NCBI RefSeq assembly: GCF_000002995.4
Contig: NW_025062475.1
Location: 13,796,687-13,860,686 of the forward strand
Length of the DNA stretch: 64,000 bases
Source: Brugia malayi
Taxonomy: Eukaryota; Nematoda; Chromadorea; Rhabditida; Onchocercidae
Direction of reading: 5' to 3'
In this document: positions 52,501-63,427 of the stretch, piece by piece
How positions within the stretch are numbered: the stretch's first letter is position 1
Layout: each line of letters opens with the position of its first letter
Translations under genes and position numbers: made by a program
The notes under the pieces: model-generated
Told to the model about the DNA's origin: nothing
Seen by the model: the letters and a program-made list of their open reading frames with translations, nothing else
Databases searched by the model: none

Positions 52501-55500
52501 TATGCTGTCTCCAAATAAGCCTACTTCCCATATCATCTTTTATCTAATCCACTCTTTTCTTTCTTTTTTTTTTTTCTATTTTACTGCATTTTCAAGAATT
52601 CCAAGCCAAAAAAGAAAATTAAAGTGATGGAAATAGCGTTATGGTATCAAAAAAGCGATCATAGATGAAAGAATTAAAAGTAATTTTGCAAACTTTTGAA
52701 AACAGCTCATTCACTTAATTTGAAAATTTGCTCAGTTAGCTGATAACACTTACGTTAAGCAGAATATTGAATGCAATTTGAAATTGTCGAATGTTTTTGG
52801 TAATTTTTGTAGATCATTAATAGCTTGCATTACTTCATTTTGTACATTTTCAAGTTTCAGTTCCATCATAGGTTTTAAACACCATCTAAATCAAAATTTT
52901 GTTATTCTAAAAGAAAATTACTCTGCTAAAAAAAAAAAAAACTGAGTAAAAAGAGTTGAAAATATATGCAAAACTATAAAAATGCAATAATTTTGCTTAA
53001 TTTCGATGCATCTCATCAGGAATGTCCGGTCAGCGAACGATTTAGTTTGTTCAGAAATGACATCATACTCGAGATAATTATGTATCAGTGAGTTAAATGT
53101 TACAAATATAAATTTTAAAATACTTTGTTTGATTTCTCATCAAGTATTCAATTATTCAGCCCAATATTGCTGTTCTTTGCTAATAACCGTGTTCTATAAA
53201 CATTATTTCTCTACTAATACCATTAAAGATCAGCTCTTTGTCATATAAAAGTGCAAGTATTTGGGTCTTATTCATCAAATCATTATCACTTAATGAGAAT
53301 GATATGATATCAAAATTTAAAAATTTTCATGATAATCCAAGATGATTAAAGTTTGAAAATAACATACTGAAATTCGGATCGTAGATCTTCATCAGGTTCT
53401 TTCATCAAAATCAATGTGCAATGCATTTCTGCTTCATATCTTTTCAATACCGAAAAGGAAATATGATTGAGCAAAGAGGCCAACAATTCACAGCAACCTA
53501 ATTTTGCTGCATTATTACCATGTACAGCTTTTTTTATAAGTTCAAAAATCTTATCCAAATTGATTTCCAAATTTCGATTAGCAGTTTGTTTTCCTCGACA
53601 CATCATGCATATCTCATCATCAGCTAGCCGTTTCTCCATACTCACGAAACATAATGTTCTTGCTACCGCCTAAATTAATATATTTTTAAATAGTTAGATA
53701 ATCTTTAATGGTAATTTAAATTACTAAAGTAATATAATATATGTGATTATTCTTTCTTACAAGGAATGAATACTATAAATGACATTAAAAATTATTAAAA
53801 TTAATTAAAATCACACAACCTTCATCAAAGTATTTCATCTTAATAGTCACTATTAAGAATAATAGTTGTTAATAGCACATAAAATCACTTTACTTTTAAA
53901 ACAGCAGAACATAATTCAGCTTTGTCATCCTTTTGAAGTGCATGCATCCCATGATATAACACATGGCTTAGAAGAAATTCAAATTCATTTCTGTCTGTAA
54001 CAATCAAAAATGCTCAATAAAAAAAAGAGAGAGAATATGAGTTTAGTCAAATGATTTTAGTTATATCATTGAGGAGAAAAAACCAAATCAATGATCAATG
54101 ATCAATGGCCTAATAAAGTAAGAACTTAACAAATTATTCAGTTAATAAAATAGTATTATAGATTTTCTTGTGCAATTTATAAGCAATCATAAGATATTAC
54201 GCTAATAAGTGAGGTGAATAGTTTGACCATCAACCAATCACCGATTATAAACATTTATTTAATTTATTTAACAAATGGAATATATATATAATGTTTCCTT
54301 GAAAGAAGAACCTGTTGAGAAAATGAAAGAAGGAAAATGTTCTACAGCTGTTCTCAGTAAAGATATTTCTACCGATGTTAAAGCTGCAATGTATACTTTG
54401 CGACGCCATTCCGGACAAACATTTAAATGACCCAATGCTGGAATCGTACTGGCTTTGATATCAAGTGCTAAAATTTAAATTTCATTGTGATTTTAGTATT
54501 AACATAAATTCTAAAAGACTCAAAAACTGAAAAACTATTTTATCCTTTCTTACTAATCAAAACTTTCCGAATAAACCAAAAAATTTACACAAATATTGAT
54601 TACAACGTAGTGATAAATTGTAAATTTTTGATAACGCTGGTAATGCTAAATCAAAATGTTTCAGATCAGCAACCAATTCCTGAAAATTACAGATTTTAGT
54701 TATACAATGATCTTTTTTGTTTTTAAATATATAGTGGTCAGTTATGTTCCCAAGCATATAAAGATCAAATTTCGAAAGCTGAATCTCAACTTGTTCGAAT
54801 TTAAATAGTACAAAGATGAAATCATTTATAAAAATAAACAAAAAAACAATTCTACTATTGTTTGAAGCCAAGGTAATGAAATAACAGAAAGCCAGAAATC
54901 TGCTTCCTTCTCGACACATTCTGTGAACGATGAGATAAGTGAAATTAATGCAGCTAGAGTCTCTTTAGCAACATCTGGCATTTTTGAAATATTTTCAATA
55001 ATCTGAATAAAATTAAAGTAAGGAAAATTTTCTCGAGAATTATTTACAATAAGATGCATTTATAGAAACCAAACTGAATAAAATAAGATCCTATTCGAAA
55101 TACATATAAGTCAACTGCAAAAATTAAATCCTATTGTGAATTGTTGAGAAAGTTTTATTTCAACTATTTTCGTTGATCTCCTAACTTTATTTTTCACAAT
55201 TCATAAAAATTCAATTAGATGTAAACTGAAAAGTAAGTGAAGAAGAGTGTCTCTCTTCCTAAATTTGCAACATACTGATTTCTACAAATACCAAAAACCA
55301 TTCACTTATCTACAAAAGTGCAAAGCATTAGTATCATAAAAATGATATAACAATAAGTTAAAACAAAAGAGTAATGATAAATTACATAATTTCTTGTAAT
55401 CTTCACGATTTTCCTCCTATTATCTTTCTGATTGTACATTAAAACTAAACTAAATTGAAAATTCACCTCTATTACTTCTGCAGTTTCAGGAATAATCTTA

Positions 55501-58500
55501 GCAATAAAAATACTGCTTTTATCCTTTTCCAATATTTGTTTCAATGCAACAATCATCATTTCTCTTATTCGCAAATATTTCATCATCTAAAAAATCTTTT
55601 TCCATGTTTCCAACTTAAAATTAAAAAAAAATTATTGATAAAATTTTGTGACTATATACAAAGATATACTTACCTCGATTTCAGGATAACGTTGTCGAGC
55701 AAGTGCTAACTGTTCAGTAAGTTCATTAATCAATAATCTAAAAAGAAAAAAAAAAACTTTTTTAAATTAAATCTTTAGATATATTAAAAATCTAGAAATA
55801 CTATCGTATCTTATCATCCTGAAAAAAAAAAAAAAAAAAACACCTTGTTAGTCTTTAAGTATTACCGCTAATATTTAGCAAGAAAAAATATTGACTAATA
55901 TAAAATTGGTACTTACGATGAATTAATATCATTATGCTCCAACACCACAAAAATGAACTCAAATAATTCACCGACATTTTCGGCTTTTATTTGTAATTCA
56001 CATTGAAAAATTTTCTTCACAACTGTATACAAATAAGTAGACAGAACACAACATTGCTCTCGAACACTCTTTTCAACTCGTAAATTTACAGAGCACAAAT
56101 CGATCAACATATTAACCAAACGCTCATCTGTAAGTAAAAACTGCGGTCGAAATGAGTAGAAGAAACGAATTCTTTAATACGTAAATCCTACTTCAGTTTT
56201 AAAAATCCGAAAGTCATTTATCTTTTGATTACTTACAATGTTTTTCATTTTTTTTTTTCTATCTGATCTTTTTTTCTTTAATATTTTACTGTTATTCTCT
56301 CTTACTCAATTAAATAATTTGTCGCATCTGGACACTAAAATATCAAACCATCCCCAACTCGTGGCACTATTCCATAAATTAAAAATTGCAATGTGATCTA
56401 TCTGTCTCGGCCTATATTAAATTGTATTTAGTTTTTCGGCATAATTTTAACTACAGAAATATTTTTAAAAAAAGTATCTATTAGTTTTAGAACAAAAAAG
56501 TTAAGCAAATTCTTCCCAACTTGCAGTGTTATTCTATACAATTCATTTTCGAAATCAAACAGCAATTTACATTTTTATTAAAAATCACTTTTAAAAAAAA
56601 TCTTAAAAAAAAAACCAAATCCGAAAGATCAAAGAAATAGGACAATCTGAAAAAAGAATCTTGAGAGAAATGCAATTGTTGAAAAGTTTTTGATTTTGAA
56701 AACATACCTGGTCTTACATGTGAAGAGCATATTTCTGCAATTTGTTCTGTCCATTTCAGGAAATAAGAGAAATCAGTTTTATTGAATGTTTCGCATTCAT
56801 CGATACTAAAAATACTAACTGGATTTTAATAGTTCCTTTGTTTTCATTTATATATACTCCACTTTTTATGTTATAGTTTTACTGATGTTCTATGATTATG
56901 AATCAGAAAAAAGAAATTTTCTAATACCATCGAATTAAAATACCATTTGCATGGATAATCACTTATATAAAAAAAAAATTTTTTTTTAAAAAGGCTAGAT
57001 TCCAATTCTTATTGCTTAAATTTTGTATTTAAGTTCGAACTTAGGAGTTCAAATAGTGTTCGAAAGTACAAACTAAGAAGCAATAAAATGATCTGTTTGA
57101 CACATCTTTTAAAAAAAAAAAGAGAATATTAAAGATTTGCAAATTTTAATTATTGAAATTTTAAGCTCACTTTCGAACAGCATCGCCAAAAGTACGTTCA
57201 CAAGTTTCTAACGCTTCTTTTAGGCGTAATTCTTCATTACCAAATATTTCAGGTGCCAAATGATAAAGCCATCGTTCTACGGCCATTAAATCATCAAATA
57301 ATAAGTCCGCAAACATTGGATTACACGCATCCATTGAAAGCAAACGTTGCGTAAGCAATATTGCTTTCTGTAAAAAGCATAAGAAATAAAATTGGCACTA
57401 ATTAATAATAATAAATTTGTAAATTGTATGGGAATGAACAACTGGTACATTATGAAATGCTAAATATACACTTCGATCAGTACAAGAAATTCTAATGTAA
57501 TTGAATTAAAAATAATATAATGAAATTTATATTACCCAAAATGTTTTACGTTCATATCTTGAGCAATAAATTGAACAATCAGTGAAAGATTATTAATATA
57601 AATATACAATTTATTTAAATCAAAAAGAAAAAATCTGGTCTAGATTTGTTCAACTTGAACTTGAAGATATAAATCAAAATAAATCTTGAAACTCATTATC
57701 ATTATCTATACGAAAACGTTGAACATACATACATTCTTCACTCGCGAAACACCTATAAGGATAACATGTAACAAAGAAAACCATAGATATATCAAAACAT
57801 CATTGTTTTGCATAATTGTTTCATCCACTGTTCCATGTTGTAAAATTGATCTGAAAAAAAAATGTATGATTCAAATTTATGTTGATTGTTTTATGTTGAT
57901 TTATGTTGAAATATTACTAATAACTTAAAGAACAGCGGCACAAATAAGTAGTAAATTATAATTAAAATAAATAACTGTTATAAAATCAGAGCATGTTAAA
58001 AAAAATAAATAAATAAAAATTAATTTGGATATCATCGCTAAATTCTCATTTTTGTGAAAAAAAAAAAAGAAATTTTTTTTTTTTTTTTCAATGAAAACTG
58101 CAAAAAACTTAACAGTAAGACGTCCTGAATAACTGAATCACTGCCCGATAAATAAGTGATTGTAAATATCACTGGTCCTAAAACGATATCACCCATTGGG
58201 GTGGCGAATTTCACTTGTCCGTGGTCGCTGTTAATGTTATATACCAAACGACATTTTTTATCTACCACATCTGAAGTTTTACCAACAAATATAGGTAATA
58301 CAAATAACTTCAATACTCGATGAGAAAAAAAAAACGGCTTAAATCTCATCATAAAATAAAACATAAAAAGAAAAAACAAATTAGAATTTTTGAGGCACAG
58401 TTAGACATAACATATCATCTATAATTTTATTAAATAAACTAGAATTTGCAACTCTAAATTAAGGAACATACTGATTCTAATAACAACAGCATTAGGAAAA

Positions 58501-59843
58501 AGTGGATTGTTACCAAAAGGTCTAAAGTATTGATAACAGAATTCTTTCATTTTCTTCAGAGAAAAAATTTCTTACCCTTTAAAATTAAAACAATTTGTTT
58601 CTGCACGAAAAGAATATCAGGTGGTCGTAGAAGTTTAATGAGCTCAATAATACAATCTTGGTAAAGGCCACCAAATTTTCTGTAAACAATCGGTGATGAA
58701 AGAACTGAGATGAATTCTCCTATCGTCCATATTATTTGCTCTAAAACTTTTTTCGAATTTGAAGAAAATATTTCTGAAAAAAAATATAGGAATATAAAAA
58801 AAATCTGCTAATAATTCAAAACATTTCAAAGAATTTCGTCTTCAATCATATACAAATCAATTACATTGTAACCATAATCCACTTAGATGTTTTTTAGTAG
58901 CGTAAATATAAGTAATGGAATTATAAAATAAACTTTCTTTTCAAAAACATAAAAATATTATGACCAAAATTTGACAGATTAACTGACCGTCCGATATTAC
59001 ATTTGCAGTTTGTGAGTTCCGATCAGCAGTACAATAGACTTCCAGTAAATCCGGAAAATGAGTCAAATGTTCCACATTATCACCATTCAATATACTCTGA
59101 TGTAACTTTTCACTGAACTCTTCCGCAACCACTTTGTAAAGCATGTAAACATCGTTTAAGGAGCTGAAATTAGCAAAAATCAAATTAAAAATAATTAAAA
59201 ATGTGTGCCTCTCTAGAGAAATACAAATTTCTGTAGAAAAATTTCTTCCTCAAATAAAAACTTCGGAAAAACATTAATTGAAGTAATAATTAAAATTAAT
59301 TAAAGTAATGAAAGAAAGCTTCGTATTTGTATATTACCATAGCTATAATGGTTAGGTAAGTAGATTTTCGTAGCTATATGCATTATATCGGCGATTTTAT
59401 CTGCTTCAATGTAACGAGAAGAAATGAATTTAAAGATGAATATGGCTGACTATGAAGTAACAAAATATTTTTTTAGCTATGAAAAATAACAAAATACCAG
59501 TAGCATAATCGGAATATTATAAAAATAAGTTACTTATATTATAAAAAAGCAATATTATAAAAATAAGTTATTACTAAAAATAAGTTAATCGATTTACTTT
59601 TCAACTTTGTCCTTCATTAATTTCTTAAAATTTTCTTTCCTACATTATTTCAATAATTTAAATTTTTCAAATGTGCTACTGTTAAATGATACAAAGGAAA
59701 AAAAAATACAAATGGATGGAAGAATTTTCATCGTTAGCGAATAGTCTACGTTGTTCCAAATTTTCCAGTAATACATCGATATATTCAAATCCTTCTTTCT
59801 CCGATTGCTGCTGTTCTTGCTTTGATTGCTCACTTAACTCCAT
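37514..59843 (-). CDS. atl-1: ATR/ATL-1 checkpoint kinase (PIKK family)
   Basis: Complete gene of 53 exons, about 7.9 kb coding and 2630 residues (human ATR is about 2644). ATR is a nuclear serine/threonine kinase recruited to RPA-coated single-stranded DNA through ATRIP. It phosphorylates Chk1 and slows the cell cycle during replication stress. Order: N-terminal HEAT repeats (residues 1 to about 1585), FAT domain (about 1586-2205), kinase (about 2206-2553), FATC at the extreme C-terminus. ATR-specific text includes [74 protein letters not shown] and a terminal GWCPFI, where ATR ends LGWTPYM. ATM, mTOR and SMG1 differ at these sites. All exon phases agree. The ATG at 59843 follows an acceptor by 7 nt. 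Exon 35 has alternative donors. The catalytic residues are intact. Confidence 0.95.
41062..46037 (-). other. atl-1: ATR exons 34-45: FAT domain
   Basis: Exon bounds: 46037-45876, 45543-45441, 45152-44897, 44655-44550, 44166-43915, 43742-43578, 43347-43186, 42945-42817, 42719-42627, 42148-42029, 41753-41551, 41168-41062. The domain opens with [17 protein letters not shown], matching the ATR LPDVDGIAGV block. It continues with [51 protein letters not shown] and [12 protein letters not shown]. Exon 35 is ended at 45441 because only this donor (or one slightly upstream) joins exon 36 in frame and reproduces the ATR E-L-x-x-x-x-x-E-A-x-W pattern. The stronger-looking donor at 45414 is out of phase. 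Confidence 0.85.
42205..42266. repeat. Short AT-rich duplicated palindrome in an ATR intron
   Basis: The block ATAATTATATATAATAATTA occurs twice in tandem, separated by TTATTGACAAT. Each copy is nearly self-complementary. Confidence 0.8.
46116..59843 (-). other. atl-1: ATR exons 1-33: HEAT-repeat N-terminal region
   Basis: Exon bounds: 59843-59710, 59163-58988, 58773-58576, 58315-58114, 57850-57742, 57367-57171, 56805-56708, 56127-55917, 55737-55674, 55586-55467, 55002-54856, 54679-54589, 54467-54312, 53994-53894, 53669-53368, 52885-52754, 52384-52276, 52172-52040, 51873-51771, 51371-51128, 50613-50456, 50209-50074, 49858-49760, 49300-49182, 49051-48952, 48659-48522, 48344-48159, 47850-47612, 47490-47415, 47183-47046, 46746-46600, 46447-46329, 46191-46116. 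Helical, leucine-rich repeats that bind ATRIP in known ATR proteins. Exons 4 and 5 use donors GTTAAG (58113) and GTGAAG (57741), chosen because nearer donors break phase. The conserved [20 protein letters not shown] stretch lies in exon 27. Confidence 0.85.
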
Positions 59844-59852
59844 AGAGATCCT
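59844..59852 (-). promoter_or_regulatory. atl-1: Probable trans-splice acceptor of ATR
   Basis: TAATTGCAG ends at 59851, 7 nt before the ATG. No coding exon precedes it, so a spliced-leader acceptor is the simplest reading. Confidence 0.5.
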
Positions 59853-60741
59853 GCAATTATTTCATTTTAAAAATTTGAATTTTGAAATAATTGGACAAAA
59901 ATTATTAGTAGATTTAAAATTTTTGTCTAATAAAATTTTTAATTAACAAAGTTTTTTTTTTCAAACTTCTCTGGTGACAAACATATCTTTTTCTATTGTT
60001 TTTATAGATTATTTACATATACATATCTAAATATAATTCATTTCAAATCTTATTTTCAATATCAAAGATCAGACGATTATTAAAAAAAAGAAATCTGACA
60101 AACATCACAAAAAATAATCTTTAAATATTTTATTAATCTAAATACAATTGGTTTATTTTTTTCAAACATATGAAAACAAAAAGAGGCAAATTTCATTATC
60201 TTATAAAAAATCTCGAGAAAAATAACTTCAGAGAAGAATTCCCGAAATATTTCCCTGTCCAGTTTCAGTTTAAATTTCAAATTAACGAATTATCATATCG
60301 CAACACGATCATTAACCCAATGAAAAATATTTGAAATGAAAAGTAATGAATAAAAATTTATAATTAATTAAATTTATCACAGAGTATATGTGCATATGAG
60401 ATATCTGATAACATATCACTGATAATAGCATAATATCATAAAGTTAAACAGCTCTTATCAGTTTTTCATGAAATATTTCTTCTTTCTTTCACTCATCATT
60501 TCTCAGTTTCATTTGATTTTATTTGCAATTGAATTTTATTTGTGATTTAAAAATTTTTTAAAAATTCATATAATTTTTGAAACTATGTAATATATGTCAA
60601 AATATACTGTAATTCTTTTTAGGATTTCAAAAATTGTAAAATTTGATAAATTACAAAAATCGTGCAGTAATAATTATTGAACATGCTTGACATACATACA
60701 TTTATTGAGAGCACTTATAAATTAACATTTAAAATGGTTAC

Positions 60742-60801
60742 CATCTCTCTCTCCCTCTCTCTCTCTCCCTCCCTCTCTCCCTCTCTCTCCCTCTCTCTTT
60801 C
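60742..60801. repeat. (CT)n/(CCCTCT)n pyrimidine tract
   Basis: 60-bp CT microsatellite with periodic CCC interruptions. It is purely pyrimidine on the plus strand, so it is a possible triplex (H-DNA) former. Confidence 0.92.
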
Positions 60802-61049
60802 AATCATTATCTCACTTAAAAGTTATTTATTGTATTTTGTCAGTGTAGGGAAAGATAAAGATGATACTTTTTTGATGACACTTTTTCATGGCTATTCAGA
60901 TTGGTCATAACGCGTACTGTTTCTTTCCTTTTTTTTTTTTAAATTTAAATTTAAATTTAAACACAGCACAATTAAAAGTTGAAGCAGTGATTGAAATCAA
61001 ATAAATGTATTAGTAACTAGCATATATATGTTCTGATCAGTTCATTTGT

Positions 61050-61315
61050 GATGACACGTAATTAACTTACTTAACATTAACTTACTTTGTGATGACACGT
61101 AATTAACTTATGTGCATAATTAACTTATTTGATATTAACTTACTTTGTAATGATACATAATTAACTTACGTGTGCATAATTAACTTACTTTGTGATGGCA
61201 CATAATTAACTTACGTGTGCATAATTAACTTACTTTGTGATGACACATAATTAACTTACGTGTGCATAATTAACTTACTCGATATTAACTTACTTTGTAA
61301 TGTCACATAATTAAT
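61050..61315. repeat. 45-bp tandem repeat of CATAATTAACTTAC words
   Basis: The unit contains GATGACACATAATTAACTTA, then CGTGTGCATAATTAACTTAC and TTTGT. Several copies, some partly deleted, cover the block. AATTAACTTA recurs every 18-27 bp. Confidence 0.88.
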
Positions 61316-61513
61316 TTATTTAATAGATTCTCGATGTAGACAATGTTTCTCCAATATTTCGTAGATTAAGTAATTATATCTTAAAATATTGTAAGTGATT
61401 CACACTAGAAATTATAACACATTAAATTCTATATTTTGTAATTGAATAAAAATAAAACTTCTTGCTTTTTCTTTTTTCTTCCAATTCGAGTATCTATATA
61501 ACATTGTAAATTT

Positions 61514-61631
61514 GCGCTATTATTCCAGGTATCACTTTTAATCATTTAATAATTAGTTAAGCATTACCTTTATGAAAATTAATTATATGAATAGAACAAT
61601 AGCCAAATCTAATTGAACCGTATTGTTTAAG
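61514..61631 (+). repeat. Degenerate direct copy of the peptide gene exon 2/intron 2 junction
   Basis: The sequence matches 62171-62297 in the same orientation. Shared words include TATTCCAGGTATCA, TTAAGCATTACCTTTA, GAAATTAATTAT/GAAAATTAATTAT and ATAGAACAATAG. It covers only the last codons of exon 2 and the start of intron 2, so it is a remnant of a tandem duplication and not a working exon. Confidence 0.85.
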
Positions 61632-61700
61632 CGTAATGAGTTTCAACATTTAAATTTAAAGTTAGTTAATTACCTGCAATTCTAGTAATTCAATCTTACG

Positions 61701-62433
61701 ATGTTCTCATATACATTATCAGTGCTATTAATATTTACAATTTCAAAATTAACAATAGCACAATTTATGCCACCATATGGAGCATTTGGTGCTTTTCAAA
61801 CACCTGGCTTATTAAATCGTAAGTTAACTTTATTCCTTTTTTTTTCTTTACGTGAATGACACGTGTAAGATTTAAAAATTAATCATTTATTGATACTAAA
61901 CAATTACAAGAAATTCATTGTTATTGAATATGAAAATGAAAAATCAATAAACTGTTAGATTCAAAAAAAAAAAAGATATTTTATAGCATATTTGGGACCA
62001 TTTGGCGGCTTTGGCATGGCAATAGGTTATGATCCAATGCTACTATCCAACAATATGGGTATGAATTTGTTTGGTAATCCATATTTGTTAAACCCATATA
62101 CACCATTTGCGCTCACAAATAATGGTAATTCGTTTGCCACAAGATATGGATCACCGATGTATTCAAGAAAGCGATTTATTCCAGGTATCATTTAAAAAAA
62201 AAAATCATGTAGCAATTAATTAAGCATTACCTTTACAGAAATTAATTATGAAAAACGAATAGAACAATAGTCAGATTTAATTAATCATACTGTTTGAATT
62301 AAAGACTAAAACAGAATTTTTCAGATTCGTTTAATTTTTTCAACTTTTGATTGAACTCAAACATTGCCAATTTATAGGTTTTGGTTGTTTGAATCGATCT
62401 GGTTGTGGTATCGGCTTGCAAAAGAAGGAATAG
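61701..62433 (+). CDS. Secreted peptide precursor with SRKR site and C-X5-C tail
   Basis: Three exons, 61701-61818, 61987-62184 and 62378-62433, give 123 residues. All junctions are phase 1 with GT-AG introns. Residues 1-20 (MFSYTLSVLLIFTISKLTIA) are a clear signal peptide. Residues 21-98 are rich in Gly, Phe, Pro, Asn and Met with no cysteine (GPFGGFGMAIGYDP, NPYLLNPYTPF). SRKR at 99-102 is a furin/prohormone-convertase type site. It would release a 21-residue tail starting FIPGFGCLNRSGCGIG with cysteines 109 and 115, able to form a five-residue disulphide ring. A CTAG acceptor leaves a 15-nt leader before the ATG. The layout suggests a neuropeptide, hormone or secreted effector. I recognise no family; CCAP shares only the C-X5-C spacing. 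AATAAA follows at 62595. Confidence 0.75.
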
Positions 62434-62594
62434 AGTTTAAATTTCAAACATTTCATAAATTTAATTTATAAATTATAGTATTATTTCATAATTTCCTTCA
62501 TTGATTCATATGAAGAAATAATACAGCGAAAAAAAGAACGATAAATTTTCTGTAAATGAATATGAAATTTCATATTGTATCAGAATAATTCAAC

Positions 62595-62600
62595 AATAAA
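62595..62600 (+). terminator. AATAAA signal, peptide precursor
   Basis: First canonical hexamer on the plus strand after the stop, 162 nt downstream. Confidence 0.4.
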
Positions 62601-62645
62601 TTCATTATTTAATAATTTCATGACATTTGCACTCCTACTTTTCAT

Positions 62646-62651
62646 TTTATT
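62646..62651 (-). terminator. AATAAA signal, small secreted protein
   Basis: Minus-strand AATAAA lies 66 nt past the stop at 62717. Confidence 0.45.
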
Positions 62652-62716
62652 TACGAAGATGAACAATGAAAATTTGAATTATTTCAAATTAGAAATATAA
62701 ATGTGACAAATAAAGT

Positions 62717-63408
62717 TTATCTTCCATCTTCCAACGAAAGAGCCATTGGCTTACCATATAAATGATATAAAAAAGTGAATAAATCGGATGATCTAATATT
62801 TTTGATTGTCATTTTACCATTATACCATTTGATACGATCACCAAATTCCTCTCGCTGAAATGTCTTCTTCATTGATTGATCCGTTACAAATACGGAAAGC
62901 ATAAAATGATTTCATGAAATATAATAAATTAGTTTTCAGATTTTATTATTCCTGTCAGGCAATTTTTTTTAAAAAGAATCATTTTACATATTTACTGAAT
63001 GATCGTTATATGACATTTGAAATTTTCAGTGATTCTAGAATCAATAAATGCATTATTACTTTGTATATATGCAATTCTAATTTAGGAATAATATCAATTT
63101 CTTATTAATCTATAATTTATTTTAATTCTTATTAATCTAAAATTTTCATAATTTTAATCGAATTTCTCGAAAAAAAAAATTTTTTTGATAAGGTAAAAAA
63201 AATGACAAACCGCAAAATCAGTCAATTTATCATCCTTTACAATCATTTTTTCAGTTTTAACTTCTTTAACACTGTCACCAAAATGAATATCCACAGTGTT
63301 ACCTAATTTGACCAACATAGTAACTGTTGCGCTATTTGTTTCTTGAAATAATATTAGCAAACTTACTGATAACAATGATAATATTTTGCCCGTAAATGCT
63401 ACCATCAT
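62717..63408 (-). CDS. Small secreted protein, possibly Ig-like
   Basis: Two exons, 63408-63211 and 62854-62717, join in phase 0 to give 111 residues. A signal peptide covers about residues 1-27 (KILSLLSVSLLILFQETNSA). The mature part reads VKLGNTVDIHFGDSVKEVKT, then after the junction REEFGDRIKWYNGKMTIKNI and RSSDLFTF. The pattern hydrophobic-G-D-R-I ... G-K-M-T-I-K-N-I-x-x-S-D resembles the E-F strand region of V-set immunoglobulin folds in small nematode secreted proteins. The canonical cysteines are absent, so this is only a suggestion. The exon 2 acceptor ACATTTCAG at 62855 is strong, and all frames upstream of it hit stops. A TTTTTCAG acceptor at 63427 leaves an 18-nt leader before the first of two adjacent ATGs. 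Confidence 0.65.
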
Positions 63409-63427
63409 TTTATGATGTAATAGGATC

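Larger units (their letters stand above)
59853..61510. other. Divergent intergenic region, ATR / peptide precursor
   Basis: About 1.7 kb without coding exons. It holds a CT-rich microsatellite and a 45-bp tandem repeat (listed separately), plus an ATTTAAATTTAAATTTAAA run near 60940. Promoters for both flanking genes must lie here. Confidence 0.5.
62434..62716. other. Convergent 3' spacer
   Basis: Short spacer between two converging genes, with one candidate polyadenylation signal for each strand. Confidence 0.5.
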
